Assembly (NCBI RefSeq): GCF_047601505.1
Contig: NZ_JASGJD010000001.1
Location: 1,488,001 to 1,552,000 of the forward strand
DNA: 64,000 nt
Direction: 5' to 3'
From: Cloacibacterium sp047601505
GTDB lineage: Bacteria > Bacteroidota > Bacteroidia > Flavobacteriales > Weeksellaceae
Numbering within the stretch: the stretch's first letter is position 1; every line of letters begins with the position of its first letter. The notes under the pieces were generated by a model. The model made no database searches. It was not told the DNA's origin and saw only the letters and a list, made by a program, of their open reading frames with translations. The position numbers and the translations under genes are program-made. Below are positions 54,223 to 61,803 of the stretch, piece by piece.

Positions 54223-54719
54223 TTGTTTTGAATAATAAAAGATAAATCTAGTTCGTCTTTTACCACAATCATTCCTGCCATTTTCTTCGGTGGAGTAATA
54301 CCGAAATCGCTAAATCTAACTTGTTGTTTCCCAGAAAGGGTTTTACCATTGTTGTAAAGCTCAATGTTGTAGGTTCTTACTTTGTTCATGAGTTTTACTT
54401 CTGCAGAAGAAATGTAATTCCCATTAGAGCTTTTTCTAAATTTACCAAAATTAATTTGTATTTGCGGAAATTTGTCTGCGCTAAGAGTTTTTCTGAAATC
54501 TTTAGTAATGTAATCGTATTTGCAATCAAAATCTGTAATGTTAAGAGAGATTTTGTTGTTTGCAGCATTTTCATTTCCAAATGTAGAAGGAGTGTTGAAA
54601 CTTTTGTCTATGCATTTGAAGGTGTTCATGTTGGTTTTTCCAACAATTGTAAAGCTGTTTTCTTGCGCCATTACAAAATTAGAGAAGGCAAATAGACTAT
54701 ATTTTATTAAACTTTTCAT
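54219..54719 (-). CDS. YceI-like periplasmic lipid-binding protein
   Basis: 166 residues with a signal peptide (YSLFAFSNFVMAQ). The order DFRKTLSADKFPQIQINFGK F, SSAEVKLMNKVRTYNIEL and GKQQVRFSDFGITPPKK, with alternating beta strands, is that of the YceI lipocalin-like fold, which binds polyisoprenoids. It is separated from the porin gene by a terminator. A second YceI gene lies beyond the porin. Confidence 0.8.
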   Translation of the reverse strand: MKSLIKYSLFAFSNFVMAQENSFTIVGKTNMNTFKCIDKSFNTPSTFGNENAANNKISLNITDFDCKYDYITKDFRKTLSADKFPQIQINFGKFRKSSNGNYISSAEVKLMNKVRTYNIELYNNGKTLSGKQQVRFSDFGITPPKKMAGMIVVKDELDLSFIIQNN

Positions 54720-54742
54720 ATAATATTAAAACCAAAGATATT

Positions 54743-54770
54743 AAAAAAGGGGCAATGAAGCCCCTTTTTT
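54743..54770 (-). terminator. Bidirectional terminator between porin and YceI genes
   Basis: AAAAAAGGGGC pairs with GCCCCTTTTTT around a six-base loop. It lies 20 bp after the porin stop (minus strand). Confidence 0.85.
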
Positions 54771-54789
54771 GTATTATGTAATTCTTAAA

Positions 54790-56088
54790 TTAGAATGATA
54801 TTGCAGCTTCTATAACATAACCGTTAAATTTACCACCATCTAAGATGCTACCTGTAGGATATCCGCTATATTTTTGGTTCACATATTCTACTTTTGTAAG
54901 AATGTTTTTAGTCATGAACCAACCGCCACCAATGTTGTATCTTTTAACGTTGATTTTTTCTCCAGTTGTTAATTTTCCATCTACTTCATTGTATCTACCA
55001 CCAATGTAAAGGTTCTCATTTTTTCCAAATCTGTAAAGTAATTCACCCACATATTGATTGTATGTTCTTCTATCTGTTTCAGTGAAATTTCTACCAGATG
55101 CGTTTTCATAAGTTCCAAAGAATTCTAAACCTTTGTATTTCACAAATGGGTTAATCATAAATGAAGTTAATTGGTTTTTGAAATCAGGAATTATTTGTCC
55201 AGATCTGAAGTTAGTTGACCCAGTTACATTTGTATATACTCCATTGCTTAAATATTTTGCAGGTTCCATTACGAAATAGTATCTTGAGCCAGCTCTGTCT
55301 CCGTCATAGAAATCTAATCTTTGAGTTTGAGCTGTGTTATAGAAAGATCCTGTTAAACGTACACGTAAGTCTTCGTTTAATTGTTTGTCGTAGCCTAATT
55401 TAGCATATACAGAAGGGCTTGTTCCTCCGCTTGGAGTTTGGTTTAGTCTTCCGTTTGTTACCCCAGCCATACCAATAAATCCATCTCTTCTATAATAAAC
55501 TTCTGCAAAAACCATAGTTGCAAATCCATCCATTAGATAATTTCCAACAAAAGGGTTATTTGTTACAAAAGCATTATCGCTTCTTCTGAAGTGTGCATCA
55601 CCGTAGTTAATTTCATCGTGACCAAATTTAATAGTTGCATATTTCATGAAATCTCCTAAGAAATCTTTTTTAATGAAATCTAACTTATTAATTTGTAAAT
55701 AACCTCCTTTTACGTAAGTTTCATTATGGTGACGAGAAGATAAGAAAGTTCTTAAGTGTAAATTAACACCATCGTAAAGAGCTACATCAAGGTCTAAATT
55801 TGCTGTTGCTAAGTTGAAGTTGTTTCCAATAGCATATAATCTTGTTGCATCAACGTTTTGATTAGCGTTGCTTTCATGTTTAATTCCTTGGAATTGTAAT
55901 GCAAAAGCTCCACCTACTCTTACTTTTAGTTTGTCAAAAGTACTTACAGTATCTTTCGGGTTTTCAAAAGCGTTAACGCTTCTTTGGTCGCGAGGATTTA
56001 AATTGTCTATTGGGAACTGCTGTGCTTGTGCAAATATCCCTAGAAATACAGTTGATAATACTGTTGCTTTAATCCATAAAGTTTTCAT
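54790..56088 (-). CDS. Outer-membrane porin-like beta-barrel protein
   Basis: 432 residues with a signal peptide (ATVLSTVFLGIFAQAQ). Strands such as KVRVGGAFALQFQGIK, LDLDVALYDGVNLHLRTFLS and the final GYVIEAAISF with C-terminal Phe show an outer-membrane barrel of about 16 strands. TIKFGHDEINYGDAHFRRSD resembles the loop of phosphate/anion-type porins. The substrate is not known. Two YceI genes flank it on the same strand. Confidence 0.8.
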   Translation of the reverse strand: MKTLWIKATVLSTVFLGIFAQAQQFPIDNLNPRDQRSVNAFENPKDTVSTFDKLKVRVGGAFALQFQGIKHESNANQNVDATRLYAIGNNFNLATANLDLDVALYDGVNLHLRTFLSSRHHNETYVKGGYLQINKLDFIKKDFLGDFMKYATIKFGHDEINYGDAHFRRSDNAFVTNNPFVGNYLMDGFATMVFAEVYYRRDGFIGMAGVTNGRLNQTPSGGTSPSVYAKLGYDKQLNEDLRVRLTGSFYNTAQTQRLDFYDGDRAGSRYYFVMEPAKYLSNGVYTNVTGSTNFRSGQIIPDFKNQLTSFMINPFVKYKGLEFFGTYENASGRNFTETDRRTYNQYVGELLYRFGKNENLYIGGRYNEVDGKLTTGEKINVKRYNIGGGWFMTKNILTKVEYVNQKYSGYPTGSILDGGKFNGYVIEAAISF

Positions 56089-56131
56089 AATTTTCTTTAT
56101 TTTGTTTGTTATTTTTATATAAGAGATTCAT

Positions 56132-56647
56132 TTAGTTTGCTACTACATTTACTGTTACGGTTACAGCGTCACCTGTGTGTACACCTAAGAAACCTGGAGT
56201 TTCCATTCCGTAATCAGACATTTTTACAGTTTCTGAACCAGTAATGTTGTAAGAATTTCCGTTTTTAACAACGTTCACAGGAAGAGAGATAGCCTTGGTT
56301 ACGCCGGCAATGGTAAGTCTTCCGCTAACATTGGTTTTTCCTACTGGTAATGAAGCAGCAGTAAAAGTGATGTTTGGTTGAGCGTCTGCTTTAAGAGCTT
56401 TGTAAGCTTTATTATTCATCATGCTTCCTTTTTCACTTTTTAAATTTTTAGCAGCGATCACTAATTTTACATTGCTAATTGCATTTCCGCTAACAGTTCC
56501 AACGAAGGTTGCTGCATTTGCTGTCATTGTCCAATCGTGTACTGAAGAAGTTCCGTTAACTGTAGTTTTTGAAGATTTTGCAGTAATTGTTTGTGCACTT
56601 ACTAACCCAACTGTTAATAAAGTGATTAGAGCTAGAATTTGTTTCAT
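56132..56647 (-). CDS. YceI-family periplasmic protein
   Basis: 171 residues from the ATG giving MKQILALITLLTVGLVSAQ, a good signal peptide; an ATG 21 bases upstream adds an unlikely leader. GTSSVHDWTMTANAATFVGT, AKNLKSEKGSMMNNKAYKAL, PNITFTAASLPVGKTNVSGR LTIAGVTKAI and VKMSDYGMETPGFLGVHTGD are YceI features. It is 43 bp before the porin gene and probably co-transcribed with it. Confidence 0.88.
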   Translation of the reverse strand: MKQILALITLLTVGLVSAQTITAKSSKTTVNGTSSVHDWTMTANAATFVGTVSGNAISNVKLVIAAKNLKSEKGSMMNNKAYKALKADAQPNITFTAASLPVGKTNVSGRLTIAGVTKAISLPVNVVKNGNSYNITGSETVKMSDYGMETPGFLGVHTGDAVTVTVNVVAN

Positions 56648-56668
56648 TTTTTTGTTTAATGTTTCCAT

Positions 56669-57437
56669 ATTTTTAATTATTTATCATTTATTTTTCTATT
56701 GTTTCAATTTCTATGGGACAAATTTATAAACATTAATTTAATTATTTGTATTTTTTTTAATATTTTTTTTATGATTTAAATCAATATTTGTTCTAAATAG
56801 TGAATAATTAATAATTAGTAAGGGTTTTTAATTGGATGATGTAGTCGTAATTTAAAGAATGCGTTGTTAATTAATTAATAAATTTTGTTTTTGATTGAAA
56901 ACTTGGTAATATTTATAATTTAATGGTAAAATTTATTAAGAGAAAATATAAAAAGTTGAGACTATATTTTAGTCTAAGCTTTTTTTAGTACCCGGAGTGG
57001 AATATTTTTTAATTTCATTTCCAACAATACATTAATATGAATTGTTTTATATGTCTTGATTGGAATTTTGGTATTCATTTGTATTCATTTCAACTTTTTG
57101 ATTAAATAGACTTGTAAAATACTGTGGATATTGAAATCCTAATTTGTATGCAATTTTGAGAAAGGAATTAGATGGTAGAAACTAGATATTAACTATGTCG
57201 ATTTGTTATACTTAGCACAGAGTTAATCCGAGTGTTACTATTGAAGCTGTTGTAATAAAGGTAAACAAATTAATTCAAGAGTCTGTGAAGTCAGAAATTT
57301 TGGTATGAGCGTTATCCTGCCTTTCTTCAATTAAGAGTAGGGAAGTAATCAAAAAAGAACTCAGTCATATAGATTTTTTTTGTTGTTATGGAAGTTATTT
57401 TTTTAATCTTGTCTTTATTTTAATATAGAATTTGAAA
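56669..57437. other. Long intergenic region
   Basis: About 770 bp without a convincing gene. A hairpin with T-run (AAAAAGTTGAGACTA with TAGTCTAAGCTTTTT, 56951-56987) may be a terminator, although no gene on the plus strand precedes it. Around 57224-57307 a short frame (VNPSVTIEAVVIKVNKLIQE SVKSEILV) is open but ends in a stop, perhaps the remains of a lost gene. Confidence 0.5.
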
Positions 57438-57504
57438 TGAACTTTTCAGAAAGATAAAATGAGCTTCTCAGCAAAGTTTTTATTTTGTAAAAATCATATT
57501 TTTG
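57438..57504 (+). promoter_or_regulatory. AraC-type direct repeats and -7 box of the AraC gene
   Basis: TGAACTTTTCAGAAA (57438-57452) and TGAGCTTCTCAGCAAA (57460-57475) start 22 bp apart. The -7 box TATTTTTG (57497-57504) begins 37 bp after the start of the second copy. The same design recurs at 59328-59394. Direct repeats two helical turns apart are the usual AraC-family target. Confidence 0.7.
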
Positions 57505-57519
57505 TACAAATAATTATCA

Positions 57520-58347
57520 ATGGATGTTCAAGAAAATATAAATTTTACCACGCTTAGTTATTCGGGGATATTTTTATCTTGCTTTACTGAAGAAAGTACA
57601 AAATGCATCCATTCTACACCAGAGCACGTTTTGGTCTATCTTTATTCAGGCGAACAAGTGATTGAAGACCGCGACAAAACAATCGTTTTGAAAGCTGGAG
57701 AATGTGCATTTGTTCGTAGAGATCACCGCTTGAAAATGTACAAAAACGGCGAAGGCAAAAATCTCTACAAAGGAATTTCTTTAACTTTTAAAAGGAATAT
57801 ATTGCGTGATTTTTATAGCAAAATGAATAAATCTGAAATTCCTCATGATGTGAAATTATTAGACGAAAATGTCTTTAAAATTGAACCAGATACAGCAATT
57901 ACAAGTCTGTTTCTTTCGCTCACACCTTATTTCGACAGCAATATAAAACCTACAGAAAGTATTACAGAACTGAAATTATTGGAAGGAATTTATGCTTTGT
58001 TGAATACTAAAGAAGATTTTTACCCAATTCTTTTCGATTTTGCAGATCCGTGGAAAGTGGATATTTTAGAATTTCTGAATGATAATTATATGGACGATTT
58101 GTCGATGGAACAGATTGCGTCGTTTACGGGAAGAAGTTTGGCGACATTTAAAAGAGATTTCAAGAAAATCAGCAATCTCACACCTCAAAAATGGCTGATT
58201 AAAAAACGCCTCGAAATGGCTTATATTAAGCTAAAAGAAGAGAACAAAAAAGTGCACGATGTTTATTTTGAAGTCGGTTTCAAAAACCCGTCACATTTTT
58301 CTACTGCATTTAAAAAGCAATATGGTTTTTCGCCGACGGAAGTTTAG
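57520..58347 (+). CDS. AraC-family transcriptional regulator (ExsA/cupin type)
   Basis: 275 residues. The N-terminal half is cupin-like (EHVLVYLYSGEQVIEDRDKT, LKAGECAFVRRDHRLKMYKN). The C-terminal 100 residues hold two helix-turn-helices: MDDLSMEQIASFTGRSLATF KRDFKK and KVHDVYFEVGFKNPSHFSTA FKKQYGFSP. It lies at the head of the redox cluster. Direct repeats before its own promoter are repeated before the acetyltransferase gene, so it probably activates both. The inducer is unknown, likely a reactive carbonyl or aromatic compound. Confidence 0.9.
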   Translation: MDVQENINFTTLSYSGIFLSCFTEESTKCIHSTPEHVLVYLYSGEQVIEDRDKTIVLKAGECAFVRRDHRLKMYKNGEGKNLYKGISLTFKRNILRDFYSKMNKSEIPHDVKLLDENVFKIEPDTAITSLFLSLTPYFDSNIKPTESITELKLLEGIYALLNTKEDFYPILFDFADPWKVDILEFLNDNYMDDLSMEQIASFTGRSLATFKRDFKKISNLTPQKWLIKKRLEMAYIKLKEENKKVHDVYFEVGFKNPSHFSTAFKKQYGFSPTEV

Positions 58348-58348
58348 T

Positions 58349-58744
58349 TTATTGTTTTGATTTATCAGAATTCATTTCAATTTTAATTTTTTCACGATGC
58401 TGAATTCCCCATTTGGTCATCGCTTCCACAACTTCCTGCAAAGTCTCGCTGTAAGGCAATAGTTCATATTCGATAGTCACAGGATAACCTACTTCAACTT
58501 TTTTGATGAGAAATCCGTTCAGTTCCAAATCTTTCAATTCGCTGGATAAAACTCTTGCAGAGATACCTTTTACCTGTCTTTGGATTTCGGTAAAACGATT
58601 GTTTCCTCTTGCAATTGCAATAATAATCATCAATTTCCATTTACCTCCAATTACATAAATAAAGTCTGAAACCGCTGTTAAAATTGTATGGCATTCATTA
58701 GTGAATTCTTTGTTATTGGTTTGATTTTCATTGTTTTCCTTCAT
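58349..58744 (-). CDS. HxlR-family transcriptional regulator
   Basis: 131 residues from ATG 58744; an ATG nine bases upstream is also possible. The winged helix (ECHTILTAVSDFIYVIGGKW KLMIIIAI, RFTEIQRQVKGISARVLSSE, LKDLELNGFLIKKVEVGYPV) is of the HxlR type, which often senses aldehydes or quinones. It is convergent with the AraC gene and divergent from the NTF2-like gene. A palindrome overlaps its leader. Confidence 0.9.
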   Translation of the reverse strand: MKENNENQTNNKEFTNECHTILTAVSDFIYVIGGKWKLMIIIAIARGNNRFTEIQRQVKGISARVLSSELKDLELNGFLIKKVEVGYPVTIEYELLPYSETLQEVVEAMTKWGIQHREKIKIEMNSDKSKQ

Positions 58745-58758
58745 AAATATCATTTTAG

Positions 58759-58817
58759 TTAGTCAGTAACCTTAAGGTAATAACTAATATTTTGTAAGCA
58801 AATATACTATAGTTTTG
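58759..58817. promoter_or_regulatory. HxlR operator and divergent promoter region
   Basis: An imperfect 29-bp palindrome (58759-58787) centred on ACCTTAAGGT (58769-58778) lies just downstream of the minus-strand -7 box TATATTTG (complement of 58799-58806), where a repressor would block HxlR transcription. The plus strand has TAGTTTTG (58810-58817) for the NTF2-like gene. Confidence 0.65.
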
Positions 58818-58872
58818 TCGGGTAATAATGATTTAAATATCATTAAAAAATATTAATTAAAAATTTAAAATT

Positions 58873-59322
58873 ATGACATTAGAAACTTTGAAAATTAAGG
58901 AAGAACTAAGAAATCTGATTGACGCTTACACAACATTGGGTGATGAGAAAAAAATTGCAGAACAGATGGAATTATTCACATCAGATGACAATTACACAGT
59001 TTATATGAATGGAGTTGTAGTTGCAAATACGACAGGAACCAACAAATTGGAAGAGGAATTTAATGGTCACGCCTCGTTAGTGAAAAAGTATTTTACCTTG
59101 AACGGACAACATTCAGTTGAAATTGACGGAGATAATGCAACCGGAATTTCTTTTTCACAAATCAAAATGATTAGAGAATCTGACGGAAAAGAAACCCTGA
59201 CTGATTATAGCGTAAGATACGATGATACTTATGTTTTCGAAGACGGAAAATGGCTGATTAAAAACAGAGTTGGATATTTTTTAATGATTGAAAACAGAAT
59301 CTTAGTTCCAATTTCATTCTAA
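58873..59322 (+). CDS. SnoaL/NTF2-like protein
   Basis: 149 residues with the cone-shaped NTF2-like pattern: LRNLIDAYTTLGDEKKIAEQ, MELFTSDDNYTVYMNG, LNGQHSVEIDGDNATGISFS and YDDTYVFEDGKWLIKNRVGY. Members are small isomerases, hydrolases or binding proteins. Its position opposite HxlR suggests HxlR control. The gene ends 5 bp before the AraC-type repeat. Confidence 0.85.
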   Translation: MTLETLKIKEELRNLIDAYTTLGDEKKIAEQMELFTSDDNYTVYMNGVVVANTTGTNKLEEEFNGHASLVKKYFTLNGQHSVEIDGDNATGISFSQIKMIRESDGKETLTDYSVRYDDTYVFEDGKWLIKNRVGYFLMIENRILVPISF

Positions 59323-59327
59323 AAAAC

Positions 59328-59394
59328 TGAGCTTCTCAGCAAACAAATTTGAGCCTCGCAGAAACTCTTCTACGAGGCTTTCCTATTAATTTTG
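59328..59394 (+). promoter_or_regulatory. AraC-type direct repeats and -7 box before the acetyltransferase gene
   Basis: TGAGCTTCTCAGCAAA (59328-59343) is identical to the site before the AraC gene. A degenerate copy TGAGCCTCGCAGAAA (59350-59364) starts 22 bp later. The -7 box TAATTTTG (59387-59394) begins 37 bp after that start, the same as at the AraC gene. A hairpin (AGCCTCG 59352-59358 with CGAGGCT 59373-59379) overlaps the second copy and may be a terminator for the preceding gene. Confidence 0.7.
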
Positions 59395-59412
59395 TAATCA
59401 GAAATCGAGAGT

Positions 59413-59970
59413 ATGCAAGATGATATTTTTATAAGATTAAAGAATGGCGAAATAGTTTTACCAGATGATTCTCAGATTCATCTTTTGCGGGAAAAGTCTT
59501 ACCAAACCAGAGAATTGCTTCTTCAATTAAATCAATCGAAAAATGTAGAAGAGATTCAAAATTATTTAAACCAGATCACTGGCGAAGAAAATAATTCAGT
59601 GGCAATTTTCACTCCAATTTATATCAATTATGGTAAGAATTTGAAAATAGGAAAAAACGTTTTTATCAATTTTGACTGCACTTTTCTAGACTTGGGCGGA
59701 ATCACGATTGAAGACGATGTTTTTATCGGTCCGAAAGTCAGTCTGGTTACAGAAAATCATCCTTTAAATCCCGAACATAGAAAAGGCTTAATCTGCGAAC
59801 CAATTCTTATCAAAAGAAATGCCTGGATTGGAGCAAACGCAACCATTTTAGCTGGAGTTACAATTGGCAAAAATGCCGTTGTTGCAGCGGGAGCAGTGGT
59901 TTCAAAAGACGTTCCCGATAATGCAGTTGTAGGCGGAGTTCCTGCGAAAATTATTAAAACAATCAAATAA
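59413..59970 (+). CDS. Hexapeptide-repeat sugar O-acetyltransferase (maltose/galactoside acetyltransferase type)
   Basis: 185 residues. A helical N-terminal domain (QDDIFIRLKNGEIVLPDDSQ) is followed by a left-handed beta-helix made of hexapeptide repeats: YINYGKNLKIGKNVFINFDC, IEDDVFIGPKVSLVTENHPL, NAWIGANATILAGVTIGKNA VVAAGAVVSKDVPDN. The His in ENHPL is catalytic in the family. It transfers acetyl from acetyl-CoA to sugars, perhaps to remove them from metabolism. It is 9 bp before the next gene. Confidence 0.88.
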   Translation: MQDDIFIRLKNGEIVLPDDSQIHLLREKSYQTRELLLQLNQSKNVEEIQNYLNQITGEENNSVAIFTPIYINYGKNLKIGKNVFINFDCTFLDLGGITIEDDVFIGPKVSLVTENHPLNPEHRKGLICEPILIKRNAWIGANATILAGVTIGKNAVVAAGAVVSKDVPDNAVVGGVPAKIIKTIK

Positions 59971-59979
59971 TATTAATTA

Positions 59980-61161
59980 ATGGAAGAAAATAACAACACA
60001 ACCAGAAGAAAATTCATTCAGCAGACCGCTTTGGCGAGTGCAGGATTGGTATTGGTCAATCCGCTGAATATTTTAGGACAGAATAACAATTTAAATAGTA
60101 TGAGTAAAAATATTAAATCTAAAGGCTACGCAGCCAAAGATAATTCAGGGAAATTAAGTGCGTGGGAATTTGAAAGAAGACCTGTCGGCGACAATGATAT
60201 TTTAATTGATATCAAATTTGCGAGCATTTGCCATTCCGATATTCATCAGATGAAAGGCGATTGGGGCGACCAACAATATCCGCAAGTTCCTGGGCACGAA
60301 ATTGTCGGAATTGTTTCTGCAATCGGAAAAAATGTAACCAAATTCAAAGTGGGCGACAGAGCAGGAGTCGGTTGTATGGTCGACAGTTGTATGGAATGCG
60401 AAAGCTGTAATCACGGCGAAGAACATTTCTGCGACAACGGGAAAACGCTTTTCACTTACGGAAATCCCGATAAAACCTCGCCTTCAGGAATTACACAAGG
60501 CGGATATTCCAACAATATTGTGGTGAGAGACCATTTTGCGGTTCATATTCCCGAGCATATTTCTTTGCAGGAAGCAGCGCCGTTGTTGTGTGCAGGAATT
60601 ACGACTTATTCGCCGATTATGAATGCGAATTTTAAAATCGGAGACAAAGTGGGTGTTGCGGGAATTGGCGGTTTGGGACATTTGGCAGTGAAAATTGCGG
60701 TTTCAAAAGGTGCGGAAGTTTACGCTTTCACAACTTCGAAAGATAAAGTGAATGATATTCTCGCTTTTGGAGCGAAAGAAGTGATTGTGGTTGATAATTT
60801 AGACAAATTGAAACCTTACAAAGGCAAACTGGATTATATGATTTCCACGATTCCAGCGCAGTTTGATTTGGCAACGTACAGTTCTGTCGTGAAACCTTAC
60901 GGACATTTTACACAAGTCGGAATGCCGATTGGTTTTGAATTGACTTTAAGTAATATCGGTTTAGCGAATACGAGAGTCAATTTCAATGCGTCATTAATTG
61001 GCGGAATTCCCGAAACTCAGGAGGTTGTTCATTATTGTGCAGACAACAATGTTTTACCAAAAATTGAAGTTATTAAAGCAGAACAAATAAACGATGCTTG
61101 GACGAAAGTCTTGAGTAAACAAGCGCGTTACAGATACGTGATTGATGCATCAACTTTTTAA
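59980..61161 (+). CDS. Zinc-dependent alcohol dehydrogenase (YahK/cinnamyl type) with a Tat-like leader
   Basis: 393 residues. The N-terminus NTTRRKFIQQTALASAGLVL VNPL is a twin-arginine signal. The rest is a medium-chain dehydrogenase: catalytic zinc ligands in ICHSDIHQMKG and PGHEIVG, structural zinc in CMECESCNHGEEHFC, and the coenzyme loop GIGGLGHLAVKIAVSKGAEV. An internal ATG at 60100 (MSKNIKSKGYAAKDNSG) would give a normal-length cytoplasmic protein. Its close relative at 62859 lacks the leader. It probably reduces aldehydes with NADPH. Confidence 0.9.
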   Translation: MEENNNTTRRKFIQQTALASAGLVLVNPLNILGQNNNLNSMSKNIKSKGYAAKDNSGKLSAWEFERRPVGDNDILIDIKFASICHSDIHQMKGDWGDQQYPQVPGHEIVGIVSAIGKNVTKFKVGDRAGVGCMVDSCMECESCNHGEEHFCDNGKTLFTYGNPDKTSPSGITQGGYSNNIVVRDHFAVHIPEHISLQEAAPLLCAGITTYSPIMNANFKIGDKVGVAGIGGLGHLAVKIAVSKGAEVYAFTTSKDKVNDILAFGAKEVIVVDNLDKLKPYKGKLDYMISTIPAQFDLATYSSVVKPYGHFTQVGMPIGFELTLSNIGLANTRVNFNASLIGGIPETQEVVHYCADNNVLPKIEVIKAEQINDAWTKVLSKQARYRYVIDASTF

Positions 61162-61175
61162 ATAATTGAAATCAT

Positions 61176-61201
61176 CGGGAGTAGAAATGCTCCCGTTTTT
61201 T
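61176..61201 (+). terminator. Terminator after the first alcohol dehydrogenase gene
   Basis: CGGGAG pairs with CTCCCG around an eight-base loop, followed by six T. It starts 14 bp after the stop codon. Confidence 0.8.
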
Positions 61202-61296
61202 ATTCAATCAGTAAAAATGGTAAGCAATTCCGTAATCAATATAATAAAAATCTGACCGAATGGACAGAACTTTGTTTAATATTAAAAAGTATCAAA

Positions 61297-61803
61297 ATGA
61301 AATATTTTTTAACAATAATTCTATTTGTGTTTGGGCAATTTGCTTTGGCGCAAAAGGCAAAAAATCAAAATAAAATGAATACAGACATTCCTAAAATAAG
61401 TGATTTTCCGACAGGTGAAGAAAACACTGGTTTTGCTCAGTACTTTACTGGTAAATCCTATTTGGCTCCATTGACGAGCAATAAAGATTTAAATGTTCCA
61501 CTTTCAAATGTCACATTTGAACCGAGTTGCAGAAACAATTGGCACAGTCACACTGGCGGACAACTTTTGATTGTGGTTGGTGGCGAAGGTTTGTATCAGG
61601 AAAGAGGAAAGCCTGCCCGTCATTTGAAAGTTGGTGATATCGTAGAAATTGCTCCATATGTTGAACATTGGCACGGTGCAACTGCTACGAGTTGGTTTTC
61701 GCATTTAGCAACGAATGGTAATCCTCAAACCAATCAAAATACTTGGCTGGAAGCAGTTTCAGATGAAGTTTATAAAGAAGCTAATCTTCAAATTAAGCCT
61801 TAA
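61297..61803 (+). CDS. Exported cupin-domain protein
   Basis: 168 residues with a signal peptide (FLTIILFVFGQFALAQ). The cupin barrel is marked by SCRNNWHSHTGGQLLIVVGG EGLYQERG and GDIVEIAPYVEHWHGA, which supply His and Glu/Gln metal ligands. This cupin type often accompanies carboxymuconolactone-decarboxylase proteins. Its stop overlaps the next start by one base. Confidence 0.85.
   Translation: MKYFLTIILFVFGQFALAQKAKNQNKMNTDIPKISDFPTGEENTGFAQYFTGKSYLAPLTSNKDLNVPLSNVTFEPSCRNNWHSHTGGQLLIVVGGEGLYQERGKPARHLKVGDIVEIAPYVEHWHGATATSWFSHLATNGNPQTNQNTWLEAVSDEVYKEANLQIKP

Noticed and set aside
57224..57307. Open stretch VNPSVTIEAVVIKVNKLIQE in the long gap
   Set aside because: No start codon in a good place, ends in TGA, and no recognisable relative; at most a remnant.
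59352..59379. Hairpin AGCCTCG...CGAGGCT as the sole meaning of the repeats before the acetyltransferase gene
   Set aside because: It could end the NTF2-like transcript, but the 16-mer TGAGCTTCTCAGCAAA is identical to that before the AraC gene and the spacing matches exactly, which a terminator does not explain.
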